Below are positions 13,401-25,225 of a DNA stretch of 64,000 nt, piece after piece. The stretch's first letter is position 1. Every line of letters begins with the position of its first letter. A program made the position numbers and the translations under genes. The stretch comes from Plumapathes pennacea (lineage: Eukaryota > Cnidaria > Anthozoa > Antipatharia > Myriopathidae). The notes beneath the pieces were generated by a model, which ran no database searches, had not been told where the DNA came from, and saw only the letters and a list, made by a program, of their open reading frames with translations. Location of the stretch: the NCBI GenBank assembly GCA_964036295.1, contig OZ038469.1:15247591-15311590 (forward strand), in the 5' to 3' direction.

Positions 13401-16400
13401 AAATGATTTACTTAAATCTGCTTGTTGTTATAACAAAATTGCTACAGGAAAGCTATCAGTAATGATATTTTGATTGTTGTTCTGAGCGTAATATTGCAGT
13501 TTCTGCTAATTTAACTAGGCTAAAGTGCTGACCCAGGATTTTCCAGGGAGTTCAACTAGTTGTATAAATATAATAATAACAATAAACATTATTACTCTTG
13601 TACTTGGTAAATTGCATGTCTTGTGATGTCTTTCAGCTATCTTGAGATTTACAATGAAAAGGTGGGAGATCTGCTGAGGCCATCCAAAGGGAAAGAAAAG
13701 TTTAACCTTAAAGTTCGTGAGCACCCCAAAGAAGGGCCGTATGTGCAAGGTACATATTCTGTTACTAAATTACATATAATTTTGACATTTAAAATATTTT
13801 TTAATGGCTAAAAGGTTGGGTGTTTTACTGTCAATTGCTATCAATAACTATTGATTCTCTTTGCAGATCTGACCAAACACTTAGTTCAAGATTATGAGGG
13901 AATTGAAAAGCTCATGGAAGATGGCAATGATAACCGGTACTTAAATCATCCTGTCAGTCTAACATTGCCGGATTAGGGGAATCTCCCCAAGAGTAGAGTT
14001 GTATTGATTGAAATGCTGTGTTTTATCATTCTTTTTTCCTCCTTCCTATCTACCTCCACTCCCTCCATGTCTCATTCTCCTTGTCTCTTTTTCTACACTA
14101 TTTCCCTCTAAGATGGAACACTTGAGGATCAGCTCCAACAGTCCGTTTTAGAGAGATTTCTGTCTTAGAAAGAGTTCAGTTAAGAGTTCAGAGTAAATGA
14201 CTGAAGAAATGGCAGGGACTGCTCCTACCAGGTGTCCCTCTTAGAAAGGTGTCCGTCTTAGAAAGGTGTCCGTCTTAGAAAGGTGTCCGTCTTAGAAAGG
14301 TGTCCGTCTTAGAAAGGTGTCCCTCTTAGAAAGGTGTCCCTCTTAGAAAGGTGTCCGTCTTAGAAAGGTGTCCATCTTAGAGGGGTGTCCAAAAGAGGGA
14401 GTTGACTGTATAAGTGTGTCATAGACAGACAGCAAGTACAGTACGGTAAAAACACAATTCACACAAAACTATTTCTTTTCCAAGGACGGTTGCCTCTACC
14501 AACATGAATGATGTCAGTAGCAGGTCTCATGCCATCTTTACCATAACATTCACTCAGGTAAGCTTTTACATGGTTTTAAATCACTCTTCATGTCCCATTT
14601 GTACCTTAATGGTAACTACAATATGTCCTGAATATCCTCTTGAGGATGAAGTTTTGTTTGTCAACTCTTTTATTGTTCTCTTCTGTTGACAGGCAAAATT
14701 CTACACAGACATGCCCAGTGAAACAGTCAGCAAAATAAACTTGGTGGATCTTGCTGGAAGGTATGAGCTTTTCATAGTTCACTTTTTAACCCTTTCACTC
14801 CTTATTCCAAGTTTTTGAGTTGAGAAGAATATAAAAGGTGTATAAGGAAAAAACACAAGCCCTGTGTGTTGGAGTAAACATGTGTTATTCGTATGTTCAC
14901 ACGTTATCTGGACATCGTATGAGTTGCGCTTCATTCTGTATTATAGTGAGCGAGCTAATTCCACTGGAGCTAAGGGAGATCGGCTTAAAGAGGGCGCCAA
15001 CATCAACAAATCTTTGGTTACCTTGGGGACAGTCATCTCTAGTCTAGGTGAGTACTAGAGATCATTTTATCCGTACATCTTAATTCTAGGAATCCCAGCT
15101 TTTTCTTATAATTACTCTCAGGGCTTCTTTGAATTTGTGGGAAACAAGTTTTTCATTTTATTTATAACAGCTGAAGCGTGCGAGAACCAAGCAAAGGACC
15201 CCAAGAAGAAAGTGTTCATTCCATATCGGAATTCTGTACTAACTTGGTTGTTGAAAGACAGTCTTGGAGGAAACGCCAAAACGATCATGATTGCTGGTGA
15301 GACGGTGCATTCCGATACAACAGAGTTTTTAAAAAGAGACCCTCTATCCGTAGATGCTTTTTAATACGCGCCCAGTGACTGACGGCGGCTATTTTTGTAT
15401 CATACGAAAATGGCGGATTCTCATGTTTTTCTACGTTGTATCGCGAAATAAATCAGCACAAACTCAGAAAGTGTATTGAATACGGCAAGAAGCGACAGTC
15501 AGATCGATCAGTCATAACGTGGGCGCCTCAGGAAAGTCGAGATCCGGATGTAAATATAAACATTGGCGCGCAAATCATCTACGGTGAGAAGGTCTCTTTA
15601 ACTCTAGCTACTAACTACAGTCTGTTCAGTCTGTTGCTGTTGTTGGTAATACTGTACGTAGACCTGTGATTAAACATTGCTTCTTCCTCTTCCTTCGTTT
15701 TATCTCATTTAGCCATATCACCTGCGGATGTAAATTATTCTGAAACGCTGGGCACTCTACGGTACGCCAACAGAGCCAAGAACATCATCAACAAGCCCAC
15801 TGTTAATGAAGTGAGTATGCGGACAATCTTTAGGATTTTCAAGCGTTGCGCAAACTGCAATTCGAAATTCGAGCTTTAATTGCCGTCATTTCTGATAATT
15901 GTGAATTGGTTGGTTCTGTGGTCGGTACTATCGTTTTCAACAGAAACTGCATGAAGCGCTACTTATAACTCTGGCGCAGTGACCGCAGATTCCCGCGGTT
16001 CCTTCGATGAACTGGTACAAAAAAGCCCGCGTGTATCCTGTCGTTAACTGTGTCATATCTTATTTCCTCTCATTTTTTTCTAGGATGCAAATGTGAAACT
16101 GATCAGAGAATTGAGAGAGGAAATTGAACGCCTGAAGAATCTCCTGCAGTCAACGGACGGGGTGAGTTATGGAATGATCAACAGGAAAAATATCACCCTC
16201 GTTCCCGGCTCTTTTCCCTACCTCGTTTGAGGGGCGGGAGAGAAAAAGGGCCTAAGTAACGAGGAGGGAGAAGTTGCTGCCCGTAGTCGTTAATCAGTGT
16301 TCGTGCGGCGGCAGATTTGAACTGTATATATGTTGATGGTAACAAGTGTCAAGTTGACTGTTTTGGTCGAATGTACTTAGTGTGTCTAGAAAAAAGATCG

Positions 16401-19400
16401 AAACGAACCTCCTCATTTTAGTGGTAAAGTCATTTGCCTCGGGACTAACCCGTGCACCTTCCAGGGGTTGAGAAACGCCCTTGGCGCGGCCGAAGAGACG
16501 AGAATGACGGAGAGACTGCACGAAAACGAGGCCAAGGTGGAGGAGCTCACCATGAAGTGGACCAGCAAATGGCGGGAAACTCAGCGAATCATCGAGGTGA
16601 TGACGCATTGTTTGTTTTGCGCACTGTGGGGAAGGGGAGGAAAGGGAGAGGTGGTCACGTATTGTTGAAGTGTATCCTACACAATGTCACGTTAAACCCA
16701 ATAACTAAATTTACGTTTTTGACATTTTTTTTGGCCAGGAGCGCGCTCTCGGCTTTCGATACGAGGGAACTGGAATCAAGATGGAGTCCGAACTGCCGCA
16801 TTTGGTTTTCATTGACGATGACGTGCTCAGCACTGGAATAACACTGTATCATCTCAAGGTAGCTTTGATATTACTGCGTCTTCGTGGCATGACTGTCGAA
16901 AGTAATTGTGTTATTGCTTTGATTTGTGTTTTCTTTTGCTTGTGTTGTGTTGTGTTGTGTTGTGTTGTATTTCGTTTTATTTTGTTTCGTTTTGTTTCGA
17001 TATGTTTGTTTGTTTATGTTTATGTTTTAAAGTTTGGACTATTGATCTCAAATTAAGTTTGCTGTTGGATCCGTTTGCGCATGACTATCGAACATAATCG
17101 TGTGATTGCTTTGACTTTGCGTGTGCAAATTGATTGATTGGTCCTAACAAGTTTGGAAGCTCTCCGGCTTGTCGTGAATGTTTGCATTTTCTTTTTTAAG
17201 TTTAGACAGAGACTGAACAGGCAGTGAGAGAGCTGAAGAATTTGCGACTACCTGGTATTTTTCTCGGGAGTTCTGGGCCCTATTTCAACCTTATTTCTCT
17301 CTCTCTCTCTCTTTCTCTCAGGATGGCAAGACTTACATAGGCAGAGATGACGCAGACAACAAACCCGACATCGGTACGTAGAAATTTGACCATTGCAATG
17401 AATGGGTGTCCTTCCTTCAATATCTAACTGACTGCATTCCCACCTGCTTGTGGTCCACACCAACAAGTTTTCATTTGAAAACGTGCATGTCTTTTTAGGC
17501 GTTTTCGCCTTCCGTCCATACTGGACGATAGAAACGGAGGTTTCTGCGTACGATGCGCTTTCAAATGAAAACTATTACTGTGACAGGGTGACTTTGAAGC
17601 GGAGCTTTTTTTAACGTGGAATTAAACCGTAAAAGTGTGACAGGACCTGATTTTAATGTTAAACTTCTCTGACGTGCCTGTCTAGTGTTGAGCGGTCCTG
17701 GGGTCGACAGTGAGCATTGTATCATGGAGAGTTTGGACGGGAGCGTCATTCTGCATCCGATGGACTCCTTGTGTCACGTAAACGGTGAAGCAGTCACCAA
17801 GTCCACTCGGCTCAAACAAGGTGAGCGTGAGTTTATATTGTTTGATACGGTTTTCTGGCTAAATAGATAGAAAAAAATGTTTGCTTTTACTGTAGTGTTT
17901 TGTTTATTTATTTTTCTTTGTTTATTCGGCAGGTGATGTGTTACTTCTCGGCAAAACAAACATGCTTCGATACAACCATCCTCAAGAAGCCGCCAAACTG
18001 CGGAAGAAGCGTTATGTGAGTGATCCACTTCGATTTTCTCCTTCAGTTTCTCACCAGAAACATCTAATACAGTAGGGAGAACTTGGCTTTTGATACCTTG
18101 CTCAGATGAAAGCTGATTACACTATCAATTCTCACTACATTACTCATACATTGTACTCCTAAAAGGTTCGGACTGAGAGTTTTCCGCCTTTCTACGTTTC
18201 AGTACGAGTCTATGGAGAATTTAGCTGACATTCCAAGCGAACCTGAAAGAGCTCCTTCTTACCTGTTCTACAATGCGGGGTAAGCACAATCTCCGTGCTA
18301 TTCTTTCTTGTTGTTGTGGATGTGGTTATCAGCGTCGTTTTTCTTAATCGTCCCCACCGCCTTCGTGGTGATCTTCTTGTTATAGTTATCGTCGATCGCC
18401 GTTGCTGTCTTGCCGTTCTCGTTTCTTTTTCGTTGTTATCTTATTTTTGTCGTTGATCGTTCTGGTTCTTATTGTCGTCTTCTCGTTTTCGCCGTTGCGG
18501 CGTCGTTCTTGTTGTTGGTGCGGTGTGTTGTTATGGTGTGGTGTTGTGTGTTATATTAGTGTGTTGTGTTGGTGTGTTGTGCTGTGTTGGTATGGTGTGG
18601 TGTGGTGTGTTATATTGGTGTGTTGTGCTATGTTGTTTTGTGTTGTGTTGGTGGCTTGTGTTGGTGTGCTGTGTTGGTGTGTTGTGTTGGTGTTAGTGAC
18701 GGTGTATTCAGTTCGTTGTACTAAGAAAGTTTCAGTCGAGACTTTGACATACTACTTCTTGCTAGGTTGGAACTTGAGAGACAGTACAGAGAGGAAACTG
18801 AACGCATTGATCAGCAAAGGTGAGTCGATAAATACTCCCATAAACCCGCCATTTACCCCCTTATACAGCTCCAGAAAGACAGTGGAATGAGTCTCATATT
18901 TTAAATTGTTTTTGCCAGACGCGATCTCGAGAGGCAAGAGAAAGAAGCAGCATCCAAACTCAACGAAGCAAGGTATGAATTATTTTTGTAGTTACAACGT
19001 TTATTTCTATTCAGTTAGAGTTATAACAAGGTTTTTTGGAGTGAACCTTTAATCAAAACCTTGTAGTTATTTAGTCCGGCTAGACTGTGTCGCATTCGAA
19101 CTCACGTTCACATTTGAGCTAGAACAGTCCTAAATCTTGTGAGAAAAAGCAAACGTATGATAATAATAATAATAAAAAAAACAGGGGTGGCTAACCCTTC
19201 GATTTCACCAAGCCGTTCCTAGTCGAGAGGCTCGCTAGATTCTCCCATTCGTTACGGCTTTGGATATGGGATCAGGGATCCCAATATAAATACCCATTCA
19301 AGTGTTATATATACACGTCGGGTTCAGTTATCTGACACTTGTGGGATGGTGGTTTCAGTATTGAGCGTGTTTAGATAGTTGGGTAGTATATTGCAAGGCT

Positions 19401-21971
19401 TGCTTTGTGAGGACGTTTCGGTCGTTGGGAGCTGTGCGTAAAATAACAGTTACAACCCATAAATCGTGAAAATTATGTTAGTTACTTAGTACGCATGCGT
19501 AGTATTGTGAAGTTGTCGGCCTCGTTATTGGAGGTGCCACACAGGACGTGGGCAGAACGCCTGATGGAAATCAAACCTCCTGCACTGATCAGTCTCCATC
19601 TTACGTCTTTTGCGTTTAATCCTCTTCTATTTCTTTGAATAGCATAATAGAAACGCTCTCACCCACAATCCTTTGCGCGCCGGAATTCTCGATCTGCCAG
19701 ACCTCGAAAATTGAAATAAGTTTGGCATTCTATTTTCATCCGACTGGTTTAAGAAGATTAGTTTCATTTGGCCTAAAAGTGCTATTTATCTATTTTGCCA
19801 TCAAATTATTGTTTTTTTTTTGAGCCGTGAAAGCCATTCGTAAGTCGGCCATTAGCCTTATGTTTCGTGTATGAACCAAAACCGCCCTTCTTCTCTTTTT
19901 ACACAAACAAAAGCACTGGATTGGCTGAGAGGGCCACTTGGTTAAACGTTTCTTCAGGTCTCACAGTTGTTGTTGTTGTTGTTTTCTTCTTCTTCTTCTT
20001 TCTTTTTTGTACAGGCGGGAGTTGGAATTTCTTAGGTCGCAGCAGCTTAAAGTCGAAGAGGACCGCGTTGTTGAAGAGGAAGAACGAAAACGGGAAGCCG
20101 AACAGAGTCGTATACACGTTGAGGAACAGAAGAAATACCTGGAGGAGTTACGACAAGAGCAAGAACAGGCCAGGCAGAAAGCAGAGAACGAAATCCGGCT
20201 AGTGAGGGAGAGAATCCAACAAGAACAACAGGAGGAGAGAGAGCGGTTAGAGTCGGAGATGAAGCGGCTCCTAGCGCTGGAGGAGCAGCATAGAAACACA
20301 GTTCACGCTAAGGAGCAAGAAATGAACAAGATTAAGGAAGAGCTGGAGAAGAAATGGAACTTAGAGCGCGAGCAGGTTGAGACTCAGCGAGCCGAAGTGG
20401 AACAACTGCAACAGGAGATCGAAGCGAAGCGGCAAGAAGTGGAACAGGCGGAATACCAAGCGCGAGCCGTGGCTGAGAGAGCAAACAGATCACCCACAAA
20501 GCACTTGGAAGCCTCCGGCGGGGAAGAAAACCTCGCTGAGACGGAGGGAGGCCGGGCGGAGGTAGCGGCCAGGGTCAGAGAGGAGGAAGCCGCGAGCAAA
20601 TCGCACATCGAAGCGTTGCGTGAGCGCCTCAAACAACTCGAAGGTGAGTACGAAGACCTGCGGAAAGTTGCGCAGAAGGAGATTAAAGAAGCCAAGGAAG
20701 GCGTACAGAAAGCGGAACAAGAAGCTCTGGAAGGACTGCGGAGTCTGACTATGGGGAAATCCGCTATTGAGAGTCAGTGGCAGCGGCTTGCAGACGTACA
20801 GGCCAAGCACAGACGGCTTCAAGAACACGCCATGACTAAAATACACGATGTTAAAGAGATGCTTGAACACGCTGAAGAAGCCGAGGAAGCGTCGCTGATT
20901 GAGAAAGAAAGACTAATCATGGACAGACGCGCGGCGCGCATGAAGGTTGACGAGGCACGACGGCGCCTGGAGGAAATGGAACAAGAAGACGGCTCCCTAG
21001 AGCTAAGCGAAGCTGATTTCACTAAGAAAAGAGAGATGTTAGAGAGCGAGACTCGAGAAGAGATCAAGGATATTAAAGATGAGAGGAAGATCCTGACCGA
21101 ACTCCACTCCAAGCATCAGCACGCTCTGCAGAAGGCAACACAGATGGTGACTGAGACCAAGATCAAGCTAGAGAAACACCTGGAGAGCGAGAAACTTATT
21201 CTGGTTCCGCTTCGGGAAAAAGTAGAGAACCTTGTCAGGAATGAGCTTGGTCCCCTCATCGAGTTAGAGCACGAGATAGAGAAGCGATGCGAAGATGTGG
21301 ACCGCGAAAACCGCGACAGAAAGAAGCTGATCTACAAGCAGAGGCGGCGTATTGCGTTGCTAGAACGCCAGCACAACCACGCGCTGCAGCAAGCGGAGAA
21401 AGAGACGCTCAACGAGGAAGAGTTAGAAGAGCTAGAGAACGAGCGAGAGGCAGAGAAAAGCTTGATTCGCAAAGAGAAAATGCGGCTGCTAGAGTTGGAG
21501 AAGAAACACAAGGAACAGCAAGAAGTGGCAGAGCTGACTATTGGAGAAGCCGTGCAAGATTTGGAGAAACGCAAGGGGCGGGTAAATCAGAATCTGGAGC
21601 AAGAGCGGAAAAAGCTGACGGAGCTGGAAGCGGTGCATAAAGAAACTCTAGAGCATGTGGAACAAGAGCTGGGACAACGCACGGAAATACTCCACAGGGT
21701 CAAAGACAAGGTGCAGAAGGACAAACGACAGTTGGCCAAGCTGGACGTGCGGCAGCAGCGGTGCGCCTCCAAAGCGGCCGAGGAGCTGTTCTTGATGGCC
21801 GAGTTGCTGGAGAAGGAAATGACTGACAGAGGAAAAGCTGACGAGTTGATGAAGATCAAAGAACACAGGAAACGGCTGCAGGAGCTGGACCGGCAGTTAA
21901 AAATGGCCGAGAAGAGAGAGCGCGGTGGGCGTGGCGGGGAAGAAGGTACTGACCAGTGCATGTTGTACTGA
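10469..21971 (+). CDS. KIF16B-like kinesin-3 motor, copy 1, lacking a PX domain
   Basis: Exons: 10469-10515, 10585-10654, 10752-10838, 12531-12647, 13010-13042, 13323-13384, 13637-13749, 13867-13936, 14485-14557, 14693-14760, 14947-15047, 15171-15296, 15713-15810, 16084-16161, 16465-16596, 16739-16858, 17322-17373, 17686-17820, 17933-18015, 18203-18279, 18766-18819, 18919-18972, 20015-21971. All have GT-AG borders and matching phases, giving 1268 residues. It is a plus-end microtubule motor of the endosomal kinesin-3 type. The motor covers residues 1-~355, with P-loop GQTGAGKS, switch I NDVSSRSH and switch II DLAGSE, followed by the neck and an FHA domain (~445-560, keeping GRDD and SEHC). 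About 650 residues of charged coiled coil from the last exon complete it. Human KIF16B ends in a PI3P-binding PX domain. Here the frame stops at 21969-21971 inside a minisatellite, and no PX coding is seen in the next 3 kb. The start is supported by [12 protein letters not shown], shared with copy 2 and with KIF16B. Confidence 0.9.
14120..14415. repeat. GTGTCCGTCTTAGA-family repeat with internal 17 bp VNTR
   Basis: Lies in the kinesin copy 1 intron 13937-14484. Between 14230 and about 14390 the 17 bp unit AGGTGTCCGTCTTAGAA is repeated 9-10 times with single-base G/C/A variants. The flanks (TCCGTTTTAGAGAG on the left, GACTGAAGAAATGGCAGGGA inside, GAGTTGACTGTA on the right) match single-copy relatives at 27715-27880, 38693-38833 and 52068-52262. 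This is therefore one dispersed family whose unit expanded here. Confidence 0.8.
16195..16264. mobile_element. older copy of the CCTCGTTCCCAGGCTCTTT foldback element
   Basis: CCTCGTTCCCGGCTCTTTTC on the left faces AGAAAAAGGGCCTAAGTAAC GAGG on the right, with a GC-rich centre. It matches the cleaner copy at 45434-45511 but is diverged. It lies in the kinesin copy 1 intron after exon 14. Confidence 0.6.
16880..17160. mobile_element. degraded copies of the GACTGTCGAAAGTAATCGTG element
   Basis: CATGACTGTCGAAAGTAATTGTG at 16889 and CATGACTATCGAACATAATCGTG at about 17081 match the end of the intact element at 23838-24151. The matching internal words (GTGATTGCTTTGACTTTGCG, GATTGGTCC) are also present. 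A TGTGTTGTGTTG simple repeat lies between the two. Intronic, in kinesin copy 1. Confidence 0.55.
18036..18180. mobile_element. partial copy of the AACCCTTTCACTCCC MITE family
   Basis: The internal words CTCCTTCAGTTTCTCACCAG, TTTGATACCTTGCTCAGATG and TATCAATTCTCACTACAT occur in the same order and spacing as in the full copies at 31790-32000 and 44967-45174. Both terminal repeats are eroded. Intronic, in kinesin copy 1. Confidence 0.7.
18525..18705. repeat. GTGTTGTGTTGG low-complexity tract
   Basis: Irregular GTGTT/GGTGTG repeats fill about 180 bp of a kinesin copy 1 intron. Open frames through it are compositional artefacts. Confidence 0.8.
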
Positions 21972-22062
21972 CCGCGCCCCGTGCACGTGGTACTGACCAC
22001 GCCCTGTGCATGTGGTACTGACCATGCCCTGTGCACGTGGTACTGACTCCACCCTGTTCATT
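21940..22062. repeat. 25 bp minisatellite overlapping the stop codon of kinesin copy 1
   Basis: GTACTGACC begins each unit and GTGCACGTG or GTGCATGTG ends it. About five 25 bp units lie in register. The in-frame TGA at 21969-21971 is part of one unit's GTACTGACC, so the last few residues (GTDQCMLY) are repeat-encoded. Confidence 0.8.
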
Positions 22063-22838
22063 TGTGGTTTGCAATTATCATCTGTTGCCTCGTATTTCAG
22101 CGTTTTGTGTTCAGTATCAATGCTGGTCTCTGTCCAGCTAATAAGGCGCGCAGCTTCTGAGCTGGTCTCGGAGTTTGCTTGCTTAGATTTTATTTTAAGA
22201 GGTAAAACGTATGCCTTTGATACTACCTGGGATACAAATTTTCCCAAAACGTTTATAGGAAATGTATGAGTGACGTGAGAATTATGCGTTACAGGAAGTC
22301 ACCACTTTCTCGTTACCGCATCAGAAATCTGTGGATGGAATTTGAGAGGAGAACATTTATCTTGACTACACCAAGAGTAAAACGGGTTAAATCGCAGCTG
22401 AGGCAAATTAAGTTTAGGGGAGAGGGTTTTCATTATGTGTCCGCTGTCGGTGGGCTAGGGCAAGACGTCTCGAAAATATTGTAGTATCAGGCACGCGCTT
22501 TGACTTTATTGAGTTGTCATGTAAATAGCAAAGGGAATTTGAAAACAGTATTGATAGGGGTATGGTATGGTTGTGGTATATCATATGTTCTCCGGAATTG
22601 GCTGGCCGCTGTTATCGTTGTCTTTCATATGGAAGCATATTTAATTCGTTGTTGTTGTTGTTGTTGTTGTTGTTCATAACAACAATTGACTAACCAGGTC
22701 TATCTGTTGTTCGAGCTTGTATTGCAGTATGAGCGGCTAGTGTCATTTGATAGTGCTTCGAGCTGCTGCAGCCTTTCTCACTAGTCGTTGGGCTTCTGGT
22801 CGCGTAAAAATAGTAAGTTTCTCAGAGTTATTCTTCAG

Positions 22839-23077
22839 GGCCCAGTTTTTCAAAGCACGATTAGGCTAATCCTGGATTAGGTCTAACTTTCTTGTCCTTT
22901 ATAAGTCTAAAAACGTGAAAGTTTCGTCCACAACGACTTTCTTGATAACGTTTTAAGCTGGAACAAGCTTACTAATCCATCTTCGAACAAAACTCTGCAG
23001 TTTATTGGGAGAGAGGTCGAGAGAAAGAATTTCGTTAATCCTGGATTAGCTTAATCGACTTTCGAAAAACCAGGCCC
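22839..23077. mobile_element. GGGCCCAGTTTTTC inverted-repeat element, copy 1
   Basis: Ends GGCCCAGTTTTTCAAAGCAC and TTTCGAAAAACCAGGCCC are inverted repeats, with CTAATCCTGGATTAG words just inside both. About 239 bp, no coding capacity. A nearly full-length copy in the opposite orientation lies at 32827-33067. Confidence 0.8.
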
Positions 23078-23746
23078 AGGAGGTGGGGTGTATATAAGTA
23101 ATTGAAATGGATTGCGGAGTTTGTTCTGCGACAGCATAGTGGTAAAACTTGTAGAATGTGTCAAACTTTGGCTGATGTGGGATATGCGAAGTTGTGAAGA
23201 TTGTGTAAACTAACGTTTCAAGCGTTAGCACTTCGTTATTTGCTGACTACATCAACCTTAAGTTTCCACGTGATATTTAAGGGAAAGTTTAAGGGGCTAG
23301 ATATATCTGACGAATTGCATTGTTTAATTTGGTTTAACTTTTTACACGACCGTTGAAAACAAGAAAAGAAGACACAAAAGTAACACAAAGAATTCTGAAA
23401 GCGCGAACATTTTACGCAAAAGTTCTTTTTTTTTTTTTAGATTTAACGAGCCAAACTCACTTGCTTTCTTGGAAACTTGTGTTAACTCTCACTCGCGCCA
23501 AAGCTCAGAAGCGAGAAGGGTGACATAATTTATGTCATCTGTGTTTAATTTACGTATTCAGTCAAAGATACCAGGGAAAATTATATCAAGTTATTTGAAT
23601 TATCGTTTTCAGAACACATTTTAGGAAGCATATTTTTTTGCATTGGGCAGTCCCTTTTTTTCGGACTATATTGGGCGGGAAAAGAAATAGATTAAAGTCC
23701 AGTATTCTCGCGTAAAGGATATTGAAACAATACAATCGTGTACGTT

Positions 23747-24265
23747 TTAACTCTTTCGCTCCCAAGTGTAGTTTCTAATGCGTCCGTTCCTCTCGGCCAT
23801 TCAAGAAGAACATGTACGAGTGATGTAGTGAGAGTTAGAGCCGTTTTCGGATGACTGTCGAAAGTAATCGTGTGATTCCTTTGGTTTTGCGTTTGCTACG
23901 CTTTCGGATTGGTCCACACAAGTTTGGCAGCATTCTTGGCCAATCAGGAACAAAACCAAAACCAAAACCAAACACTTCTCACGCAAGCGATGACGTGTAC
24001 TCGCATTGCTGATTGGAAAGTAAAACCAAACGCAAGACCAAACGTAAATTACTTTGGCTTCTGATTGGCTGAACTGTTTTCTCTCAGTCTCTGTGATTGG
24101 CCTGTGTGATTACTTTGGTTTTGGTTTTCGACAGTCATCCGAAAACGGCTCTAATGGTCCAATCAGCTTTCATCTGAGCAAGCTATTAAGTGTCACGTTC
24201 TCCAAATTGTTTCATATATCGTTTTTGGGCGCGATTTTGATCATTTATAGGAGTGAAAGGGTTAA
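23747..24265. mobile_element. AACCCTTTCACTCCC-family MITE, interrupted by another element
   Basis: The left end TTAACTCTTTCGCTCCC and the right end GGAGTGAAAGGGTTAA are this family's terminal repeats. Its interior (ACATGTACGAGTGATGTAGTGAGAG, then CAATCAGCTTTCATCTGAGC) is colinear with the intact copies, apart from a ~314 bp insertion of a different element at 23838-24151. Confidence 0.8.
23838..24151. mobile_element. TA-flanked MITE with GAGCCGTTTTCGGATGACTG termini, nested in an older MITE
   Basis: Left GAGCCGTTTTCGGATGACTG TCGAAAG and right CTTTCGAC-type end CAGTCATCCGAAAACGGCTC are inverted repeats of about 27 bp. TA sits on both sides (23836-23837 and 24152-24153), the target duplication expected of Tc1/mariner-type elements. 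Several CAAAACCAAA and GATTGGC words lie inside. No transposase is encoded, so the element is non-autonomous. Confidence 0.85.
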
Positions 24266-24415
24266 AACCATGGAATATATTGCCACTTTCGTTAACTCGA
24301 ATGGTCATAAATTTAAATTTAGTTGCGTATCAAACTGTTCAAACGTTGTATAGTGTGAGACGTACTGCGACCCAAGAATAGATGAGTAACCGTGTTTACG
24401 TATTAGGGGCGGAAC

Positions 24416-24645
24416 CGGGCGCGGTTGTTCAAAGCCCGATTACGCCGCTAAAACAGGATTGACCAAATTCATTCTCTCGTGCAGAAAATTGCAGAGTTTG
24501 GATCAAAGACTAGCTAAAAAGTATGTTCTGTATCAAAATATGGTAAGTTGTTTTGTGCGCGAAACTTCTTTCATCTTCAGCCTGAAAAATGACAAAAACA
24601 TTTCGACCTGATCGAGGATTAGTCTAATCGTGCTTTGAACAACGG
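24416..24645. mobile_element. diverged copy of the GGGCCCAGTTTTTC element
   Basis: GGTTGTTCAAAGCCCGATTA at the left and TAGTCTAATCGTGCTTTGAA at the right keep the family's inner terminal words, and GCAGAGTTTGGATCAAAGA matches the middle. Overall divergence is high, so this is an older insertion. Confidence 0.6.
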
Positions 24646-25225
24646 TGTAGGGGGTGTAGTTTTGAGATGTCAAACTTCAGTTTTGCAGGCCTCTTAATCC
24701 GGCAATAAACTGTTATTTGCTCTGGGAATGTCTAATGTGAAATCTTTTCTTTTGGCTTTCTTTGAGGTGTTTTCACTTATCTGCTTTAATTGCTAAGTTT
24801 ACATTTTTTCCCCCTAAACTTGTACATCCGATGGCAGTTAAAATTTGTTCGAACTACATAATTATCCACCGACCTTCTATTCTATCCATCTATTTTGACC
24901 GACCACTCAAGTCAGAGTTCTATGAGCTCGACGGTTGTAAGCACAGTTTGCGTTGAAGATGCCACAAAAAATGAAAGAACCCCGGACTGCGATTTAAAAC
25001 TACTAATTAATTATCGCCAATATAAAACATATACAAACCCTCAATTATAAGAAAACTATTCCAAACTCGTTCTCCGATTTTTTTTTTAACCCTTGAATCT
25101 CGGGGAACCTTTCATTTTATAACTAACCCGAAAAAAAATTGTTTAGAGGTGGATGGTTAAAGCTGGACAGACTATCAATTCTCCCAACACTACGCATATA
25201 TTCTGTTCAGGGCAGGTAGGGAGAA

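Larger units (their letters stand above)
22063..25225. other. spacer between kinesin copy 1 and the fucosyltransferase-like gene
   Basis: Holds mainly mobile-element remains (22839-23077, 23747-24265, 24416-24645) and a GTT microsatellite at 22648-22674. I looked in it for PX-like coding (an RRY-x-F-x-x-L-H motif or a FPPKKLFGN-like motif) and saw none. A frame at 22266-22484 has no recognisable domain. Confidence 0.55.

Noticed and set aside
14230-14390. CRISPR-like array of regularly repeated units
   Set aside because: The units are contiguous with no unique spacers and the DNA is eukaryotic; this is a minisatellite.
22063-25225. A hidden PX exon for kinesin copy 1
   Set aside because: I compared all frames here with the PX words of copy 2 ([27 protein letters not shown]) and found no match; the region is mostly repeats.
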